From DASQFU01 sp035632955 (GTDB lineage: Bacteria > Eisenbacteria > RBG-16-71-46): a stretch of 14,492 nt of DNA. Positions 4,760-12,324 of this stretch are shown here, in pieces. How positions within the stretch are numbered: position 1 is the stretch's first letter; every line of letters starts with the position of its first letter. A program made the translations under genes and the position numbers. Location of the stretch: assembly GCA_035632955.1 (NCBI GenBank), contig DASQFU010000229.1, positions 1 through 14,492 of the forward strand. The letters run 5' to 3'. Below the pieces are notes generated by a model. That model ran no database searches and was not told where the DNA came from. It saw only the letters and a program-made list of their open reading frames with translations.

Positions 4760-6360
4760 CGGGAGCCGCCACCAGGCCATCGGATCCGCAGGCCATAGGC
4801 TCGGGCCACACTCCTCCGTCATCCGCATCCCTCGCCAGCGTCTGGGGCTGGAATCTCGCCGCCGCTACCCTCGCGGCGGCGTTGCTGCGCTTGTTCCGGA
4901 TCGGCCATCAAAGCCTGTGGGTGGACGAAGTGCTCTCGTGGGGATCGGCGGATATCGGCCGCCCGCTGACGCTGGACCGCCTGCTGGAGAACATCCACGG
5001 GCCGCTCTACGGGCTGATTCTCCATATTTGGGGGGCGGTGGCTGGCGACTCGGAGGCTGCGCTGCGGTTCCCCGCCGCCATGCTGGGCGCCGCGGCGGTG
5101 CCGGCCGTGGCGTTGGTCGCGCACCGCTGGCTCGGCCGGGAGACGGCGGGCTTCGCCGCGTGGCTCGCGGCGCTGTCGCCCTACCTGGTGTGGTACGGGC
5201 AGGAGGCGCGCAACTACGCGCTGGTCGTTTTGTGCGCGTGCGGGAGTGGCTATGCCTTGCTCGGACTGCGCCGGCAGCTCCGGCTCGGAGGGGTGCTCGC
5301 CTATCTCGCCTGGGCCGCCGCCGGATTGCTCGCGAACTTCTCGTTCGCATTCCTGGCCCCGCTCCACGTGGCGTGGTGGCTCGGTGAGCGCGGAGCCCGG
5401 ACGCGGCGGCTCCTGCTCGGCGCGGGCGTCGCGCTGGCGCTCGGGGTCGCGGTCGTCCCGTGGTGGCCGCAGATCGCCGGCACCTGGTCGATCGAGCGCC
5501 TGGGGCCCGGCAACGACGAGCCGGCCACGGCGCTGCGCGGCGCGACCACGTTCCATCCCGGCGCGGTGCCGTTCGCGCTCCACAGCTTCGCCGTCGGCTA
5601 CACGCTCGGACCGTCGCTCCGCGAGCTGCGGCAGGGTTCGCCGCTCGCCGCCGTGCGCCGCCATCTCGGTGAGGCGGCGCTGGTGACGGCCGTGTTCGGA
5701 AGCCTGGCGCTGTTCGGCGCGCGCGCGCTGCGGCGTCGCGGGCGGCTGATCGAGGGACTGTTGTGGATCGGCGCGCCGATGCTGCTGCTCTCCTACGTCG
5801 CGATCGAGAACGTCAAGGTGTTCCATCCCCGCTATCTTGCGGTCGCGGCACCAGGCTTCCTGATGCTGATCGCGGCCGCGCTGGCGGACCTCGCGCCCCG
5901 TTCACGGGTCGTCTATGGCGTCGCGATCGCAGCTCTGTGGGCGGTGGCGCTCCATCATCACTACTACGACCCGGCCTACGGCAAGGAGGACGTGCGTTCC
6001 GCGGCAGCGTTGGTGCGCGCGCGTGGAGTCGACGGCGAAAGAGTGATCGCCGCCAACACCGAAGCGGTGCTCGTCTACTATTATCGCGGCCCTCTGCCGG
6101 TGGAAGGATTCTGGCTCGGCTTCGCCGCCGATCCCGAGCGGCTTGCCCAACGGGCCGAGGGCGCGCTCGCGAACGCTCGAGGCGTGTGGGTCGTGTTGAG
6201 TCGCGCGGAAGACCTCGATCCGGCGGACGCATTCGCACGCTACATCGACGCGCGCCATCCGGAGGCCGAGCGCTTCCGGTTCGAGGGCGTGCGCGTCTGG
6301 CATCTCGGCAACCCGTCCGCCGGCCGGACGGAAGGATCGGGGCCGCTGCGGCCATCGTGA
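4756..6360 (+). CDS. Polytopic GT-C glycosyltransferase, GT39/PMT_2-like (probable CTG start)
   Basis: About 534 residues. The N-terminal tail is rich in Ser, Pro and Ala. A first helix at about 33-47 is followed by SLWVDEVLSW (53-62), whose D57-E58 is the acidic pair typical of GT39-like enzymes. HGPLYG follows at 81-86, then SPYLVWYGQEARNYAL (141-156), several further helices, FHPRYL at 356-361 and a soluble C-terminal domain. The family transfers sugars from polyprenyl-phosphate donors on the outer side of the membrane. In this operon it may decorate or extend the lipid-linked repeat unit. Start choice: CTG at 4756 has a strong ribosome site and overlaps the previous stop by 4 nt. The nearest conventional start is GTG at 4693, which would overlap the previous gene by 67 nt and has no ribosome site. 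The gene ends 50 nt before the dehydrogenase. Confidence 0.8.
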   Translation: MTGAATRPSDPQAIGSGHTPPSSASLASVWGWNLAAATLAAALLRLFRIGHQSLWVDEVLSWGSADIGRPLTLDRLLENIHGPLYGLILHIWGAVAGDSEAALRFPAAMLGAAAVPAVALVAHRWLGRETAGFAAWLAALSPYLVWYGQEARNYALVVLCACGSGYALLGLRRQLRLGGVLAYLAWAAAGLLANFSFAFLAPLHVAWWLGERGARTRRLLLGAGVALALGVAVVPWWPQIAGTWSIERLGPGNDEPATALRGATTFHPGAVPFALHSFAVGYTLGPSLRELRQGSPLAAVRRHLGEAALVTAVFGSLALFGARALRRRGRLIEGLLWIGAPMLLLSYVAIENVKVFHPRYLAVAAPGFLMLIAAALADLAPRSRVVYGVAIAALWAVALHHHYYDPAYGKEDVRSAAALVRARGVDGERVIAANTEAVLVYYYRGPLPVEGFWLGFAADPERLAQRAEGALANARGVWVVLSRAEDLDPADAFARYIDARHPEAERFRFEGVRVWHLGNPSAGRTEGSGPLRPS

Positions 6361-6410
6361 GGTTCGGTTCGGCGGGTCGCGCAAGATTCGCGGTTCGCGG
6401 GAGGAACGGC

Positions 6411-7727
6411 ATGCGGGTGGTGGTCGTGGGACTGGGTTACGTGGGATCGGTGTGCTCGGCGTGTCTCGCCAGCCGCGGACACACGGTCGTGGGCGTGGAC
6501 ACGAGCTCCTGGAAGGTCGAGTGCATCGGGCGGGGCCAGAGCCCAATCGTGGAGACCGGGCTCGCCGAGTTGATCGCGACATCCCACGCCGAGGGTCGCC
6601 TGACGGCGACCACCCGGATCGCCGAGGCGATGCCCGGCGCCGAGCTGGTGTTGGTGTGCGTCGGCACGCCGAGCGACGATGCGGGCGGGCTCGATCTCGA
6701 ACACGTGCGGCGCGCGGCGGCCGAAGTCGGCGAGGCGCTGAACAAGTCGGGCACCTTCACCACGGTCGTGATGCGCAGCACCATGCTGCCGGGCAGCGTC
6801 GAGGGCGAGCTGCGGCCGGTGCTCGAGCGCGCGAGCGGCGGGACCGCGGTCCGCGATTTCGGCATCGCGTACAACCCCGAGTTCCTGCGCGAAGGCACCG
6901 CGGTCGCCGATTTCTTCGGTGCGTCCTATACGGTGGTTGGGGCCGGCGATCCTCGCAGCGGCGAGGCGCTGCGCCGGCTCTACGACGGCGTCGGCGGCGA
7001 GCTGGTGCTGACGTCGATCCGCACGGCCGAGATGCTGAAGTACGTCAACAACGCGTATCACGCGCTCAAGGTGGCGTTCGCGAACGAAGTCGGACTGCTG
7101 TGCCAGCGCGAGCACATCGATAGCCACGAGGTGATGCGGCTGTTCCTGCGCGACACGCGCTTGAATCTCGGCCCCGCCTACCTGATGCCCGGGTTCGCGT
7201 TCGGCGGCTCGTGCCTGCCGAAGGACTTGCGCGCGATTCAGCATCAGGCCCGCCATCACGGGCTCGACCTGCCCGTGCTCGGCGCGATCCTGCGCTCGAA
7301 CGATCAGCACATCGAAGCCGCGACCCACTTGATCGAGCGGCTGCGCCGCAAGCGGGTCGGGTTTCTCGGGCTGTCGTTCAAGGCCGAGACCGACGATCTG
7401 CGGGAGAGCCCGATCCTGCGCGTCGTTGGCACGCTGGTCGGCAAGGGTTATTCGGTGCTGCTGCACGATCCCAACATCGACATGGACCGCGTGCTGGGAT
7501 CGAACCGGCGATTCGTCGAGGACGAGGTGCCGTACCTGCCCGAGCGGCTGCGCACCAATCTCGCCGAGGTCGTGGCCGAGAGCGAAGTGATCGTGATCGC
7601 GAACCAGGCGAAGATGTATCGCGACGTCGGCGGGATGCTGGCGCCGGGGCAGGTGCTGGTCGATCTGGTGCGGGCGGTGGAGCCGGGCAGCGTGACCCGC
7701 GGGGAATACCATGGCCTTGCGTGGTAA
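6411..7727 (+). CDS. algD: GDP-mannose 6-dehydrogenase (AlgD-like)
   Basis: A 438-residue cytoplasmic NAD-dependent nucleotide-sugar dehydrogenase. It should oxidise GDP-mannose twice to GDP-mannuronic acid. The N-terminal NAD-binding domain starts with VVVVGLGYVGSVCSACL (3-19) and the acidic D30. VGTPS lies at 84-88, RSTMLPG at 122-128 and NPEFLREGTAVADF at 155-168. EMLKYVNNAYHALKVAFANE (207-226) includes K210. The catalytic Cys is C268 in PGFAFGGSCLPKDLRA, and LSFKAETDDLRESP lies at 321-334. The length, the Cys268 numbering, LNLGPAYLMPGFAFGG and the ending GEYHGLAW all resemble Pseudomonas AlgD (436 aa, Cys268, ending in GICW) more than UDP-glucose dehydrogenase. The start ATG follows GGGAGGA with 5-nt spacing. 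The stop overlaps the next gene by 17 nt. No alginate polymerase genes are nearby, so the product probably feeds a heteropolysaccharide. A UDP-sugar substrate remains possible. Confidence 0.88.
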   Translation: MRVVVVGLGYVGSVCSACLASRGHTVVGVDTSSWKVECIGRGQSPIVETGLAELIATSHAEGRLTATTRIAEAMPGAELVLVCVGTPSDDAGGLDLEHVRRAAAEVGEALNKSGTFTTVVMRSTMLPGSVEGELRPVLERASGGTAVRDFGIAYNPEFLREGTAVADFFGASYTVVGAGDPRSGEALRRLYDGVGGELVLTSIRTAEMLKYVNNAYHALKVAFANEVGLLCQREHIDSHEVMRLFLRDTRLNLGPAYLMPGFAFGGSCLPKDLRAIQHQARHHGLDLPVLGAILRSNDQHIEAATHLIERLRRKRVGFLGLSFKAETDDLRESPILRVVGTLVGKGYSVLLHDPNIDMDRVLGSNRRFVEDEVPYLPERLRTNLAEVVAESEVIVIANQAKMYRDVGGMLAPGQVLVDLVRAVEPGSVTRGEYHGLAW

Positions 7728-8922
7728 GGTGCTCCACGTCTCGGAGAACCTCACGCTCCCGTTCGATCGTCGCGTCTGGATGGAGCTGAACGCCCTCCGC
7801 GATCAAGGGCTCGAAGTGTCGGCGATCTGCCCGACCGGCGACGGCCACACCGCGCCTTACGAGGTTCTGGACGGCATTCATATCTGGCGCTATCCGGCAC
7901 CGCCCCCGACGCGCGGAGTTCTGTCGTACCTCTGGGAGTTTCTCTACTGCTGGTTCCAGACCGCCCGCCTGTCGCTGGTGGTGCTGGCGCGCCGCGGATT
8001 CGACGTCGTCCATGCCGCCAATCCGCCCGACACGTTCTGGGCGCTGGCGTTTCCCTACAAACTGTTCGGCAGACGTTACGTTTTCGACCATCACGACCTG
8101 TGCCCCGAGCTCTACCTGGCGCGCTTCGGCGAGGACAAGGAAGGGAACGTGCTCCATCGGCTGCTGCGCGCGCTCGAATGGGCACAGTTCCGGACCGCGG
8201 ACCTCGTGATTTCCACCAACGAGTCGTATCGCGAGGTCGCGATCACCCGCGGCCGGGTTCCACCGGACCGCGTCGTGGTCGTGCGCAGCGGCCCGAGCCG
8301 CGAGCGGTTCGCGACCGTCCGTCCGGTGGACGACGCGTTGAAGCGAGGCCGGCGGTATCTGGTCGCCTACCTCGGCGTGATGGCGCCGCAGGACGGCGTC
8401 GATCATCTGCTGCGCGCGGCGCAGCACATGGTAGAGCGCGACGGCCGGCGCGACGTCGCCTTCACGTTGATGGGCGCAGGCGATTCGTTCGAAGACCTGC
8501 GCCGGCTCACGACCGAGCTCGAGCTCGACCATTGCGTGCACTTCACCGGCCGCATTCCCGACGCCGAAGTCGAGGCCGTGCTCGCGACCGCCGACGTGTG
8601 CGTGAGCCCCGATCCCAGGAATCCGCTGAACGACCGCTCGACCATGAACAAGGTGCTCGAGTACATGGCCTGCGGCCGGCCGATCGTGGCGTTCGATCTC
8701 CGGGAGCACCGCGCCTCGGCGGCGGAAGGGGCGCTCTACGCGGAGCCCAACCGCGACGAGGATCTGGCCGCCAAGATCGCGGAGCTGCTAGCCGATCCCG
8801 ACCGCCGCCGGCGCATGGGCGAGTTCAACCGGCATCGGTTTCTCGAGCGCATGGCATGGGAACATAACGCCGGACAACTGGTGAGGGCATACCAGAGCCT
8901 ATGGACGCGAGCGAGCGCATAA
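7711..8922 (+). CDS. Family 4 glycosyltransferase (GT-B fold)
   Basis: A 403-residue retaining glycosyltransferase with two Rossmann-like domains. The N-terminal acceptor domain opens with VLHVSENLTLPFDRRVWMEL (7-26), a motif seen in a subgroup of GT4 proteins of polysaccharide clusters. It also contains VVHAANPPD (99-107) and FDHHDLCPELY (125-135). The C-terminal domain binds the nucleotide sugar: AYLGVMAPQDGVDHLLRA (219-236), FTLMGAGDSFEDL (251-263), a glycine-rich turn at HFTGRIP, and MNKVLEYMACGRPIVAFD (312-329), which contains the conserved Glu of the EX7E motif region. The ATG lies inside the last codons of the dehydrogenase gene behind GGGGA (7701-7705), so translation is probably coupled. 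It should add one sugar to the undecaprenyl-diphosphate-linked chain in the cytoplasm. Donor and linkage cannot be deduced. Confidence 0.87.
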   Translation: MALRGKVLHVSENLTLPFDRRVWMELNALRDQGLEVSAICPTGDGHTAPYEVLDGIHIWRYPAPPPTRGVLSYLWEFLYCWFQTARLSLVVLARRGFDVVHAANPPDTFWALAFPYKLFGRRYVFDHHDLCPELYLARFGEDKEGNVLHRLLRALEWAQFRTADLVISTNESYREVAITRGRVPPDRVVVVRSGPSRERFATVRPVDDALKRGRRYLVAYLGVMAPQDGVDHLLRAAQHMVERDGRRDVAFTLMGAGDSFEDLRRLTTELELDHCVHFTGRIPDAEVEAVLATADVCVSPDPRNPLNDRSTMNKVLEYMACGRPIVAFDLREHRASAAEGALYAEPNRDEDLAAKIAELLADPDRRRRMGEFNRHRFLERMAWEHNAGQLVRAYQSLWTRASA

Positions 8923-10085
8923 GCCTCGTGCTGGCCGAGAGCGGCACCGCCGTCGGGGGCACCGAGCGCGTGGTGTGGGAGCTGGCGACGCGCCTGCCGG
9001 CGGCCCGCTTCGACGTGCAGGTGTGGCTCTCACCGGTCGCGGGCGTGGACGAGCTGGCGGAGTCGCTCGCCGCACGCGGCATTGCGGTGCAGCGCGTGGC
9101 GGAGGTGGATTCGCGCTGGGACTGGCGAGGCATGCTCGCGACCTGGACGCGCCTGCGCCGCGCGCGACCGACCTTGCTGCATGTCCACCACGTGTGGCCG
9201 GCGGCCGACCGGTACCTGACGGTGCTCGCGCGCGCCGCCGGGGTCTCGCATCTGGTGGTGACGGAGCACATCATCGGTCGCTCGCATTCCGATCCGCAGC
9301 GCTCGCTCAAGCGCCAGGAGCTCTCCCAGGTCGACGCCGTCACCGCAGTGTGCGGCGCGGTCGTCGATTCGCTGGTGCATGACTACGGTCTCGAGCGCAA
9401 CCGCGTGCGCGTGGTCCCGAACGGCGCCGATTTGCCCGACGAGCAGGAGGAGTGGCCGGTGGCGCGCCGCCTGCGCGACCAGTTCGGCGCCGGCGCGTTC
9501 AAGCCGCTGTGGGTGTGCCCGGCACGACTCGAGGAGCAGAAGGGCCACGCGGTGCTGCTCGAGGCGCTGGCCGATGTCCGACGGCGCGGGCTCGAGTTCG
9601 TCGTCGGTCTGGCCGGCGAAGGCTCGCTGCGCGAGAGCCTGGAGCGGCGCTCCGCCGACCTCGGGCTCGGGCCGTATGTCAGGTTCCTGGGTCAGGTCGA
9701 CGCGATCGGGCCCCTGCTGCTGGCGGCCGACGCGTGCGTGCTGCCATCGCTTTGGGAAGGCCTGCCGCTGAGCCTGCTCGAAGCGCTCGCTCGCGCGCGC
9801 CCGACGATCGCGACGCGGGTCGGCGGCGTGCCGGAGGTGGTGCAGGACGGCGTCTCCGGGCGCCTCGTGCCGCCGGGGGACGCCGGAGCGCTCGCGGACG
9901 CGCTCGAAGAGTTCCATCGCAAGCCCGATCCGGCGCGGCGCATGGGGGTCGCGGGCGCCGAGCGCGTCCGCGCGGAATACACGTGGGAGCGGGTCGTCGC
10001 GGGCTTCGAGGCGGTCTACGACGACGTGCTGGGACTCGCGAGCTTCACGCCGGCTGCGGGCGCCGAGCGGGGAAGGCGGAGATGA
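8901..10085 (+). CDS. Family 4 glycosyltransferase (GT-B fold)
   Basis: A 394-residue GT4 enzyme and the clearest family member here. GGTERVVWELATRL (19-32) is the N-terminal glycine loop. The chain continues with LLHVHHVWPAADRYL (92-106), VTEHIIGRSHSD (120-131) and VVPNGAD (171-177). CPARLEEQKGHAVLLEAL (206-223) begins the donor domain. LAGEGSLR lies at 237-244, PSLWEGLPLSLLEALARARP (282-301) holds the EX7E motif (E286, E294), and VGGVPEVVQDGVSGRLVPPG lies at 307-326. It overlaps the preceding gene by 22 nt and has only weak ribosome sites (GAGGG 13 nt or AGAG 3 nt upstream), which suggests coupled re-initiation. Its stop overlaps the next ATG as ATGA. It should add a sugar during repeat-unit assembly. 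The sugar is unknown. The last 20 residues are a low-complexity basic tail. Confidence 0.9.
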   Translation: MDASERISLVLAESGTAVGGTERVVWELATRLPAARFDVQVWLSPVAGVDELAESLAARGIAVQRVAEVDSRWDWRGMLATWTRLRRARPTLLHVHHVWPAADRYLTVLARAAGVSHLVVTEHIIGRSHSDPQRSLKRQELSQVDAVTAVCGAVVDSLVHDYGLERNRVRVVPNGADLPDEQEEWPVARRLRDQFGAGAFKPLWVCPARLEEQKGHAVLLEALADVRRRGLEFVVGLAGEGSLRESLERRSADLGLGPYVRFLGQVDAIGPLLLAADACVLPSLWEGLPLSLLEALARARPTIATRVGGVPEVVQDGVSGRLVPPGDAGALADALEEFHRKPDPARRMGVAGAERVRAEYTWERVVAGFEAVYDDVLGLASFTPAAGAERGRRR

Positions 10086-11098
10086 AGATCGGCGTGGTGG
10101 TGCCGTGCTACCGGCAAGAGCGCTTCCTGTCGCGCACCGTGACGGCGCTCGAACGGGCGCTGGCCGGCCGCGACTGGAGCGGGGTGCTCGTGATGGCCGC
10201 TCCGGACGCGGAAGCGCCGCTGCCGGCTCTGGGGCCGCACTGGCGTGTCGTGCGTCCGATGCGCGATCGCGCCGCCACCCGGCGCCGGCCGCTGACGCCC
10301 GGCGGCGCTCGCATGGCCGGCTTCGCCGAGGCCGGCGGGGAGTGGGTTTTGTTCGTCGACGCCGACGTCGAGGTCGAGCCCGAATGGGTGGGCAAGGCGC
10401 TCGCGACGGCGGCAGAAGCCGCGACCGCGACGCCCGCGCTCGCGGGAACCTGGGGGCGTCTCGAGGAATGGATGACGGACGGTGAACGCGAGTGGCTCGG
10501 CCGGCGCGACATGTACGGCGTCGGCGATGGCGAGCGGTCGGTCGACTATCTGGCGACGCTCGCCTGCTACCGGCGCGGAGCGCTCGAGCGCGTCGGCGGC
10601 TACGACGTGCGCCTGAACTCGGAAGAGGACTTCGAGCTCGGCATGCGGATGGTCGCCGCCGGGTTCGACCTGCGCTCGCTCCCGCCGCGCGCGGCCCGGC
10701 ATTGGAGCGGACCGCGACCGAGCTTCGAAGAGCTCGCGCGGCGCTGGAGCGCCGGCCTGTGCTTCGGGCAGGGCCAGGTGCTGCGCGCTTATCTCGGACG
10801 TCCGGGATTCCTGCGCCTGCTCCGGCGTCAGGGTCTCTACCTCGCGACCCTCGGTCTGTGGAGCCTCGGTCTGTTGGCGCTCGGACTCGCGGCGCTCGCT
10901 CGCGAGCCGCGTCCTCTGCTCGCGTGGTCGATCGCGGCGTTGCTGGTCGTCGCCGTGATGTCGGCTCGCAAGCGCAGCCTCAAGCTCGCGGTCCACTCGC
11001 TGCTGTCTTGGACCGAGAACGGCGCCGGCCTCGTGTTCGGATTCTTCAACCTGCGGCCCGCACCGGCCTGGCCGGCGCATCCGCGAGAGGCCTCGTGA
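10082..11098 (+). CDS. Membrane-anchored family 2 glycosyltransferase, atypical N-terminal motif
   Basis: A 338-residue protein with a GT-A domain followed by two membrane helices. VVVPCYRQERFLSRTV (5-20) is the opening strand-loop, and TPGGARMAGFAEAGGEWVLF (72-91) leads into the metal-binding D93-A94-D95. GRLEEW (125-130), GGYDVRLNSEEDFELGMRMV (172-191) with the candidate catalytic acidic cluster E181-E182-D183, and GFDLRSLP (194-201) follow. Hydrophobic segments at about 252-272 and 279-294 should anchor the enzyme in the inner membrane. The family's usual second motif (DDGS) is absent: that strand reads GVLVMAAPDAEAP (34-46). The start ATG overlaps the previous stop (ATGA) and has GGAAGG with 5-nt spacing. 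The stop overlaps the next GTG (GTGA). It is likely a repeat-unit sugar transferase with unknown donor. Confidence 0.84.
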   Translation: MKIGVVVPCYRQERFLSRTVTALERALAGRDWSGVLVMAAPDAEAPLPALGPHWRVVRPMRDRAATRRRPLTPGGARMAGFAEAGGEWVLFVDADVEVEPEWVGKALATAAEAATATPALAGTWGRLEEWMTDGEREWLGRRDMYGVGDGERSVDYLATLACYRRGALERVGGYDVRLNSEEDFELGMRMVAAGFDLRSLPPRAARHWSGPRPSFEELARRWSAGLCFGQGQVLRAYLGRPGFLRLLRRQGLYLATLGLWSLGLLALGLAALAREPRPLLAWSIAALLVVAVMSARKRSLKLAVHSLLSWTENGAGLVFGFFNLRPAPAWPAHPREAS

Positions 11099-12324
11099 CG
11101 ATCCACGGTGTGACCGACAACGATCTGTACCCGGCGCGCTTCGGCGCCTCGCAGCGCCTGTTCGGGTTATTGCGTGGCCTGGCGCGCGATCACGAGGTCC
11201 GCGCGCTGTGCGTGGTGCCGAACCGCAATCGCGCTCCGCGCGAGCAGACCGCGCACGGCGTGAGACTGCTGCGCCGCAAGGCTTGGTACACCTCGGTGAC
11301 GTGGCGGCTCGAGCGCGCCCGGCTCGCACCGTTGATGCTGGCCGCTCACGGCCATCGCGCGTGCGCCCGCGGCCTGCTCTCGCACTTCGGCGCGAATCCC
11401 GACGTGCTGATGGCGGACCTCACAGTGGCGGGAGTCCTGGAGCGAGGCGCTGCGCGCCTGCGCGTCTATCACGCGCACAACGTCGAATCCGATCATTTCC
11501 GCGCCGCCGGGCCGCGGCTCTGGCTCGGCCGCGCCTGGGCGTCCCACGTGCTGGATCTCGAGCGGCGCGCGGCAGCCGCCGCCGACCTGGTGGTGGCGGC
11601 GAGCGACGAGGATGGGGCGCGGTTTCAGGAGCTGTTCGGCCTGGACGGGCGGCGCGTGGCGGTGATCCCGAACGGTTTCGACGAGACCGAGGTGCGGCCG
11701 CCGAGTCCCGCCGAGCGGGCGGCGGCGCGCACGGCCCTCGGCCAGACGGAACGCGACACCGTGGCGCTGTTCGTCGGCTCGAACGTTCCGCACAACCGCG
11801 CGGCGCTCCGGATGCTGGTCGAGCGCGTGATGCCCAGCCTCGCCGGCGCCGGGGTTCGACTGCTGGTCGTGGGCGGCGTCTCACGCGCGCTCGCCGGCCG
11901 CCGCGAGACGTGGCTCGAGGCCCGGCCCGAGGTTGCCGACCTGCTGCCGATGCTGCACGCAGCCGACATCGGGCTGAACCCGGTCGTTTCCGGCGGCGGC
12001 AGCAACGTGAAGCTCCCGACCTATCTCGCCGCGGGCTTGGCGGTCGTGAGCACGCCGTTCGGCCTGCGCGGGTTCGCCGACCTTTCGCCCTGGGTGATCT
12101 CCGCCGAGCCCGCGTCCTTCGGTGCCGCGCTGGCGGCGCGCCCGCAGGGCTGGCACGCGCGCGGCGAAGCGATGCCGGCGCCGCTCGCCGGCTATGCGTG
12201 GGGCGGGCTCGGTCAACGGCTCGGGCGTTGCTTCGCCGCGAAGCTGTCCGCGGGCCGCGAGCACGGCACAGGAGACCTCGGCACGCCACGTCGAATGGCC
12301 GGGGCGGGAGGGAGCCGGTCGTGA
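11095..12324 (+). CDS. GT-B glycosyltransferase, GT4-like
   Basis: A 409-residue protein starting at GTG, which overlaps the previous stop as GTGA behind GAGAGG (11085-11090). The N-terminal domain has DLYPARFGASQRLFGLLRGL (10-29), a form of the loop seen in GT4 enzymes that act on glycans, and YHAHNVESDHFR (125-136). The donor domain includes VAASDEDGARF (167-177), VIPNGFDETEV (190-200), VALFVGSNVPHNRAALRML (223-241), LLPMLHAADIGLNPVVSGGG (283-302) and SNVKLPTYLAAGLAVVSTPF (303-322). The typical acidic EX7E motif is replaced here by the SGGGSNVKLPTYLAAG pattern, which occurs in a branch of GT4 (variants read GSGxxxK). The last roughly 30 residues are low-complexity and may be disordered. It should act in the cytoplasm on the growing lipid-linked chain. 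Donor unknown. Confidence 0.83.
   Translation: MTIHGVTDNDLYPARFGASQRLFGLLRGLARDHEVRALCVVPNRNRAPREQTAHGVRLLRRKAWYTSVTWRLERARLAPLMLAAHGHRACARGLLSHFGANPDVLMADLTVAGVLERGAARLRVYHAHNVESDHFRAAGPRLWLGRAWASHVLDLERRAAAAADLVVAASDEDGARFQELFGLDGRRVAVIPNGFDETEVRPPSPAERAAARTALGQTERDTVALFVGSNVPHNRAALRMLVERVMPSLAGAGVRLLVVGGVSRALAGRRETWLEARPEVADLLPMLHAADIGLNPVVSGGGSNVKLPTYLAAGLAVVSTPFGLRGFADLSPWVISAEPASFGAALAARPQGWHARGEAMPAPLAGYAWGGLGQRLGRCFAAKLSAGREHGTGDLGTPRRMAGAGGSRS
12306..12314 (+). promoter_or_regulatory. Ribosome binding site fixing the GTG start at 12321
   Basis: GGGAGGGAG (12306-12314) lies in the 3' end of the preceding gene, 6 nt before GTG at 12321-12323. It supports the GTGA overlap and a protein beginning MRIAMIGQKG, which matches the conserved N-terminus of this GT4 branch. 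Confidence 0.7.

Noticed and set aside
5763..6410. Upstream extension of the dehydrogenase frame to ATG 5763
   Set aside because: The extension overlaps the C-terminal part of the GT-C gene and encodes an Arg-rich shadow. The conserved NAD-binding N-terminus begins at ATG 6411 directly behind GGGAGGA.
6240..7754. A 504-codon minus-strand open frame antisense to the dehydrogenase, and similar long antisense frames (3653-4828, 7378-8709, 10016-11329, 12213-13352)
   Set aside because: They are mirror frames of high-GC genes. The translations are rich in Arg, His, Gln and Ala without domain motifs, while the plus-strand frames carry full catalytic signatures.
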